Made by a program: the position numbers and the translations under genes
Notes under the pieces: generated by a model
Seen by the model: the letters and a program-made list of their open reading frames with translations, nothing else
Databases searched by the model: none
What the model was told of the DNA's origin: nothing
Shown here: in pieces, positions 6,442 through 9,586 of the stretch
How the letters are laid out: every line of letters begins with the position of its first letter
Numbering within the stretch: the first letter of the stretch is position 1
Source of the DNA: Spirochaetaceae bacterium
GTDB taxonomy: Bacteria > Spirochaetota > Spirochaetia > Treponematales > Breznakiellaceae
Direction of reading: 5' to 3'
DNA length: 9,586 bases
Assembly (NCBI GenBank): GCA_031279965.1
Contig: JAITHM010000003.1
Location: forward strand, 1 to 9,586

Positions 6442-8266
6442 TGCTGCCGGATATTGTGCTTGTCTTGTCATAATGCTGCTTACGCTTTTTTCCTGTGCAA
6501 CTCAGGAAGATGCTGAACGGCGTTTGCAGCCGCCCAAACCTGCGCGTTCCGTCCGGATGGACGATATCGAAAAATACGCCGGTGAAGACCCCGCACGGGC
6601 AATTCATCTTATCGGCATGTACTCAGGCACTTACGGAGAAACCGGTATTCTTAATGAAAATAACCAGGAAGACGGCAGCAGGCTGACTAAGCTTCGTTCA
6701 TCAGCTATCGACAAACTGCGCGAAAACCAGCGGACGGCAATTCAGGAAAAACGCTGGGATGCCGCCGCATCGTTGTCCCGCTCGCTTGCAGCGCTGGGGG
6801 TCAATGTTGAGAAAACAGGCCGCGAACCAGAAATAATGCTTCAAGCTGCCAAAGATTATCTTACGGCAGGAAAAGAACTTGAGGCATTTTTGGCGGCGGT
6901 TCATTCTCACGGGCTTTCACCGTTGAGCGCCGCTGATGCATTGTTTTTTCTGGAGCAGGCTGTTAAAGCGCGGCAACGGCGCACGGCACATTTTTTTCTT
7001 GCGGTGCTGGACAAAGCGCAGGGAACCGTCGAAGTGCCCGCTCCGTTGCGCACCTTTGCCGAAGGCCGTGATCTGACAAGCGAAATGATCAAAGGCGTGG
7101 CTACGGTGGTCGTTGACCGCGGTATTAAGGTTGAGCGCGGGCGCGGTATGGCCGACCGGGTGCTTGGTTCAGCGTTTTTTGTAGATGCCGGGGGCCTTCT
7201 TATTACGAACTACCATGTTATCGCAAGTGAAGTTGATCCCACCTACAAAGGTTATTCGCGCCTCTACATTCGTATGGGCGATTCGACAAGCGCCCGTATT
7301 CCGGCAAAAGTTGTAGGCTGGGATAAAACAACGGATCTTGCCGTTATTAAAGCAGAGATTACGCCGGATTATGTTTTTTCAGTTGTTGACAGGATTGTCC
7401 CCAATATAGGCGATACCGTGCTGGCGATAGGCTCACCAGGCGGTTTGGAAAAAACGGTTACGTCAGGGATAGTTTCGGCGCTGGGCCGGCGTTTTTTGCA
7501 GATTGGTGATGTCATTCAGATTGATGCAGCGGTCAATCACGGTAATTCCGGCGGGCCGGTTATTGATACGTCGGGACGGCTTGTCGGCATTGTTTTTGCC
7601 GGTGTGGAACAGTTCGAAGGACTTAATTTTGCCGTGCCTGCAGAACGGCTTGCCGCGGCGCTGCCTGCGATGCTACGGGGGGGGAAGGCCGCACGGCCCT
7701 GGCTTGGGTTAAGCTTGGCCCAATCACGCGAAGGGGCCGAAATCATTTATGTTGCCCCGCTTACTCCCGCCGCCGAACAAGCTGTAACGGAAGGCGTTTT
7801 TATCACTTCCCTTAACGGAGAGCGCATTACCGCTCCGCAGGGTGCGCTTATTGCAACACTCCAGGACAGACTTTTTTCTGATGAGCCGGGAGAACTTGTC
7901 GCACTTGAAACTTCCGATGGTAAAAAACACATCATCCGGACGGCTGAACGCCCGGCAACGCCTCTTGCCGAAGCTGCCAAAACTGATTCCCAGGAGCGGC
8001 TTGCCACACCGCTTTTTGGACTGGTATTGCTGCCCGCCGGCGGTTCTTCATGGACACCGCAGTACCTTGTTAAACGTGTTGTGCGCGGATCTGTCGCTGA
8101 TGAGGCGGGACTTTCTCCACAGGATCCAGTGCGCATTCACGGGCTGCGTTTACAGGAAAAGGAGGGCTATGCCCTTCTTGATATTGATGTAAAAAAACGG
8201 TCATCCGGCTATATGGAGGCCCAAATGCGCCTACCTGCCCTCCTTGACTCTCCCGATACACTCTAA
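6428..8266 (+). CDS. Lipoprotein trypsin-like serine protease with PDZ region (HtrA/DegP-like)
   Basis: A 612-residue predicted lipoprotein. The signal peptide starts MKRNN, has a hydrophobic core and ends at the lipobox LFSC with C23. Residues about 45-200 form a helical, TPR-like region. The chymotrypsin-fold protease domain spans about 220-415, with H263 in TNYHVI, D303 in KTTDLAV and nucleophile S374 in NHGNSGGP, the full triad. After it comes a PDZ-like region (about 420-510) and a second, weaker PDZ-like segment (about 525-612), as in HtrA/DegP proteins. Upstream in-frame ATGs at 6413 and 6419 add MGMAF; I prefer 6428 because it gives the usual MKR lipoprotein start. The gene overlaps the preceding TPR-like gene by 14 bases. 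A role in envelope protein quality control is likely by family; its substrate is unknown. Confidence 0.9.
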   Translation: MKRNNAAGYCACLVIMLLTLFSCATQEDAERRLQPPKPARSVRMDDIEKYAGEDPARAIHLIGMYSGTYGETGILNENNQEDGSRLTKLRSSAIDKLRENQRTAIQEKRWDAAASLSRSLAALGVNVEKTGREPEIMLQAAKDYLTAGKELEAFLAAVHSHGLSPLSAADALFFLEQAVKARQRRTAHFFLAVLDKAQGTVEVPAPLRTFAEGRDLTSEMIKGVATVVVDRGIKVERGRGMADRVLGSAFFVDAGGLLITNYHVIASEVDPTYKGYSRLYIRMGDSTSARIPAKVVGWDKTTDLAVIKAEITPDYVFSVVDRIVPNIGDTVLAIGSPGGLEKTVTSGIVSALGRRFLQIGDVIQIDAAVNHGNSGGPVIDTSGRLVGIVFAGVEQFEGLNFAVPAERLAAALPAMLRGGKAARPWLGLSLAQSREGAEIIYVAPLTPAAEQAVTEGVFITSLNGERITAPQGALIATLQDRLFSDEPGELVALETSDGKKHIIRTAERPATPLAEAAKTDSQERLATPLFGLVLLPAGGSSWTPQYLVKRVVRGSVADEAGLSPQDPVRIHGLRLQEKEGYALLDIDVKKRSSGYMEAQMRLPALLDSPDTL

Positions 8267-8300
8267 CTTAGATTTATGGTAATCAGTCCAGAGCACGCGC

Positions 8301-8498
8301 ATTCGGGCGCATCTGCCGCTCTTCGGCGGCAGACCGAGCTATCCGCTCCAATTCGTCCGCTTCGCTCCCGAATTCCGCTTCTATCCCTTGCGCGGGATAC
8401 GGAAACAGCTTTCCTGCCGGCCAACGAGCCGGACAGGCGCATCCTCGCCTCAACGCGCACGTTGAAAAACCGGTCTTAGACCGGTTCTATCCCTTGCA
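8301..8498. repeat. Cluster of inverted repeats plus a 13-bp direct repeat, possible dispersed element
   Basis: The noncoding stretch after the protease gene is unusually dense in short palindromes. There is a perfect 7-bp stem CTGCCGC/GCGGCAG (8313-8332), AATTCG/CGAATT (8350-8374), TATCCC/GGGATA (about 8382-8399), an imperfect CCTGCCGGC/GCCGGaCAGG hairpin (8413-8437), TCAACG/CGTTGA (8450-8465) and AACCGGTC/GACCGGTT (8468-8486). TTCTATCCCTTGC occurs twice (8379-8391 and 8485-8497), and GGCGCATC also occurs twice (8306-8313 and 8436-8443). A short open frame across it (8276-8479, +) has no ribosome site and low-complexity content, so I do not call it a gene. It resembles REP-like or non-autonomous dispersed repeats, but copy number cannot be seen here. 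Confidence 0.55.
8465..8486 (-). terminator. Rho-independent terminator of the YkgJ-type gene
   Basis: On the minus strand AACCGGTC-TAA-GACCGGTT forms an 8-bp stem with a 3-base loop, directly followed by a T-run (TTTTTC). It lies about 45 bases after the stop of the cysteine-cluster gene and is oriented to end its transcript. On the plus strand the stem is followed by TTCTATCCC, so it is not a good terminator for the protease gene. Confidence 0.7.
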
Positions 8499-8530
8499 CA
8501 AGAGCGAAGCGCCGCCTGAGATTTCGGATT

Positions 8531-8883
8531 TCATTCGAAGGAATAGCCGCACGGATTATTCGGGGAGATTTTATTCCGGTCTTGTATATCATTGTGGTCT
8601 ATAGGGAAAATTACGCAGTTCGGCATCCTAAATGAGTCGTGCATTTCGCAGGAACTTGCCCCGTCCTCGTGTATTTTGAGGTAGGGGCAGACCCGAAACG
8701 CGAGTTTGCAGCACGCGCCGCAGCGGCTGCACCCCCCGCGCCGGTTCAGGATACTTTTGGCGATGTATTTCTTGTTGAAAACGAACAAAAAAAACGGCGC
8801 ATGACGCCGGCCCATAAAACAATTCGATGAACGAACGGCACAGAACGGTGATCCACGCTAAAATCCGGTTTGATTTTACGCAT
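8531..8883 (-). pseudogene. YkgJ-type CxxCxxCC cysteine-cluster protein, frameshifted at a T8 tract
   Basis: Two overlapping frames together make one plausible gene. Frame 1 opens with ATG at 8883, with a good AAGGAAG ribosome site 5-7 bases upstream, and reads MRKIKPDFSVDHR... to MRRFF before it drifts and stops at 8746. Frame 2 runs to the stop at 8531 and carries the domain: CSRCGACC, CPYL, SCEMH, PNCVIFP and NPCGYSF. The join lies at a run of eight T on the minus strand (8787-8794). One extra T gives a continuous 117-residue protein with cysteines at 52, 55, 58, 59, 66, 79, 90 and 112. The cysteine pattern matches the YkgJ/CxxCxxCC family, thought to bind zinc or iron. Frame 2 alone could start at ATG 8815 but has no Shine-Dalgarno. 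Phase variation, slippage, a true mutation or a sequencing error are all possible. Confidence 0.75.
8787..8794 (-). repeat. Homopolymer T8 tract at the frameshift point
   Basis: Eight consecutive T on the coding (minus) strand, within the N-terminal part of the cysteine-cluster gene. It is the only place where the well-initiated upstream frame and the domain-bearing downstream frame can be joined, by a gain of one base. Confidence 0.85.
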
Positions 8884-9022
8884 ACTTTCTTCCTTTTGCT
8901 TGAATTGAAATGTCTTTTGATCCAGCGGGAATGTCCCGGCTTGCCGGCAGTTGTGCGGTCCGGGCAGACTTATCCTGTGAAAACAAGATTAAAATCTTCT
9001 CTGAGCGATTTTTTTTAAGGAA

Positions 9023-9028
9023 ATTATA
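9023..9028 (-). promoter_or_regulatory. Consensus -10 box adjoining the microsatellite
   Basis: The minus strand reads TATAAT exactly. The -35 position at 16-17 bases falls inside the (TC)n repeat and has no TTGACA match, so any promoter here would be -35-less or activator-dependent. It would drive the YkgJ-type gene with a leader of about 130 bases. Confidence 0.4.
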
Positions 9029-9041
9029 AAATTGAGCTGAG

Positions 9042-9092
<51 letters not shown>

Positions 9093-9219
9093 AAAAATTG
9101 TGCCAACTCAGACTGTTCTATAAAAAAATCTCTTACTGTCCTCTGTGTTTTCATTGTTGATGATGCTACCAAAAGCACAGAAAACTGTCTAGCGGCACAG
9201 AACTGATAGCCCCAAGAGA

Positions 9220-9290
9220 AGCGGCCGACGGGAGTCGAACCCGCGTCACAAGCTTGGGAAGCTTGGATAATACCGTTATATGACAGCCGC
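9220..9290 (-). tRNA. tRNA-Gly, anticodon CCC
   Basis: The 71-base gene folds into a cloverleaf. The acceptor GCGGCTG pairs with CGGCCGC (one T-G pair), the D-stem is ATA/TAT, the anticodon arm is CAAGC-TTCCCAA-GCTTG with anticodon CCC (reads GGG), and the T-arm is GCGGG-TTCGACT-CCCGT. The T-loop is standard, unlike the GCC isoacceptor in this window. The discriminator is T and no CCA is encoded. Its promoter lies immediately upstream, in the gap after metH. Confidence 0.95.
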
Positions 9291-9300
9291 ATTGTAATTC

Positions 9301-9329
9301 AGTCTAGTTGATAGTATTTTGCCTGTCAA
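9301..9329 (-). promoter_or_regulatory. Sigma-70-type promoter of tRNA-Gly(CCC)
   Basis: On the minus strand a perfect TTGACA (9324-9329) and TAGACT (9301-9306) are spaced by exactly 17 bases, and the tRNA begins 10 bases after the -10. The -35 sits only 5 bases downstream of the metH stop codon. This is the best-matching promoter in the window. Confidence 0.8.
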
Positions 9330-9334
9330 GCTCC

Positions 9335-9586
9335 TCAGCAATTCAATATACCGGCGCGGCGGCGGCCTTCTTCGAGAGGGATGCCTTTTTTTTCGGCCCA
9401 GAGCCGCAGCTGGTCGTCTCCTATCGCGCCGCAGGTGAAATAGCGGGCGGCGGGATGCGAAAAGTAGAGCCCGCAGACCGACGCCGCGGGGATTATCATA
9501 GCCGAGCTGGTAAGCGCCATTCCGCACTCCTTTTCCGCGTCAAGCAGCCGGAACGCAAGCCGCTTGTCCTCATGATCCGGCGCGCA
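9335..9586 (-). CDS. metH: Cobalamin-dependent methionine synthase, C-terminal activation domain (partial)
   Basis: The gene enters from the right edge and 83 codons plus a TGA stop are visible. MetH transfers a methyl group from methyltetrahydrofolate to homocysteine through cobalamin; this C-terminal domain binds S-adenosylmethionine for reductive reactivation. Recognisable pieces are CAPDHEDK (the family has ACPEHTEK), ALTSSAMIIPAASVCGLYFS with the family's PAASVxGxYFSHP signature, and ARYFTCGAIGDDQLRLWAEKKG near the end. The C-terminus ILNC is short compared with some homologues. Its GC content is clearly higher than that of clpX and tgt. A stand-alone activation-domain protein cannot be excluded because the upstream domains are outside the window. 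Confidence 0.9.
   Translation of the reverse strand, partial: CAPDHEDKRLAFRLLDAEKECGMALTSSAMIIPAASVCGLYFSHPAARYFTCGAIGDDQLRLWAEKKGIPLEEGRRRAGILNC

Noticed and set aside
8313..8332. Terminator for the protease operon
   Set aside because: The 7-bp hairpin has no following T-run on the plus strand, so it was kept only as part of the repeat cluster.
8276..8479. A 67-residue plus-strand open frame over the inverted-repeat cluster
   Set aside because: No Shine-Dalgarno, Arg/Ala/Ser-rich content and full overlap with palindromes indicate a translated repeat, not a gene.
8440..8490. Integron attC-like site suggested by CTCAAC and GTTGAAA
   Set aside because: The two motifs are only 6 bases apart and do not fit the RYYYAAC/GTTRRRY consensus or attC length; no integrase is present.

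Overview
The window looks like a chromosome segment from a spirochaete, most likely a treponeme-like member of the Spirochaetaceae. This rests on the lipobox style of the secreted protease, the presence of large secreted TPR-like proteins, and the overall feel of the proteins. No rRNA or phylogenetic marker was compared, so the placement is moderate confidence only. All complete housekeeping genes have intact active sites. All three tRNAs lack an encoded CCA tail.

Layout. (1) Positions 1-425 (+) hold the 3' end of tgt (queuine/preQ1 tRNA-guanine transglycosylase), converging on the next block with a 15-base gap. (2) Positions 441-3679 (-) hold the classic protein quality-control operon tig-clpP-clpX, in that transcription order. 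It is preceded by a tRNA-Gly(GCC) gene (3747-3818, -) with its own promoter, which may read through into tig. (3) A short divergent intergenic region follows, then a + strand block: tRNA-Pro(TGG) at 3983-4055, an exodeoxyribonuclease III gene (xth/exoA type) that begins only two bases after the tRNA, a secreted TPR-like protein, and a lipoprotein trypsin-like/PDZ protease. The three proteins overlap or abut, so they are probably one translationally coupled operon. (4) Positions 8267-8530 carry no convincing gene. They hold a dense cluster of inverted repeats and a 13-bp direct repeat, with a rho-independent terminator for the minus strand. (5) Positions 8531-8883 (-) hold a small CxxCxxCC (YkgJ-type) cysteine-cluster gene, split into two frames at a T8 homopolymer; one extra T would restore a 117-residue protein. 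About 160 bases upstream of its start lies a 46-base (GA/TC)23 microsatellite abutting a consensus -10 box. (6) tRNA-Gly(CCC) (9220-9290, -) has a near-consensus promoter. (7) The C-terminal part of cobalamin-dependent methionine synthase (metH, -) runs off the right edge.

How the genes work together. Trigger factor folds nascent chains while ClpXP degrades tagged or misfolded ones. The + strand operon couples base-excision DNA repair with two exported proteins of unknown partner relationship. The most unusual parts are the tRNA-Pro/xth junction, which should yield a nearly leaderless xth mRNA after tRNA 3' processing, and the YkgJ-type gene, which carries two hypermutable tracts (a promoter-proximal dinucleotide repeat and a coding homopolymer) and so looks like a candidate phase-variable locus.
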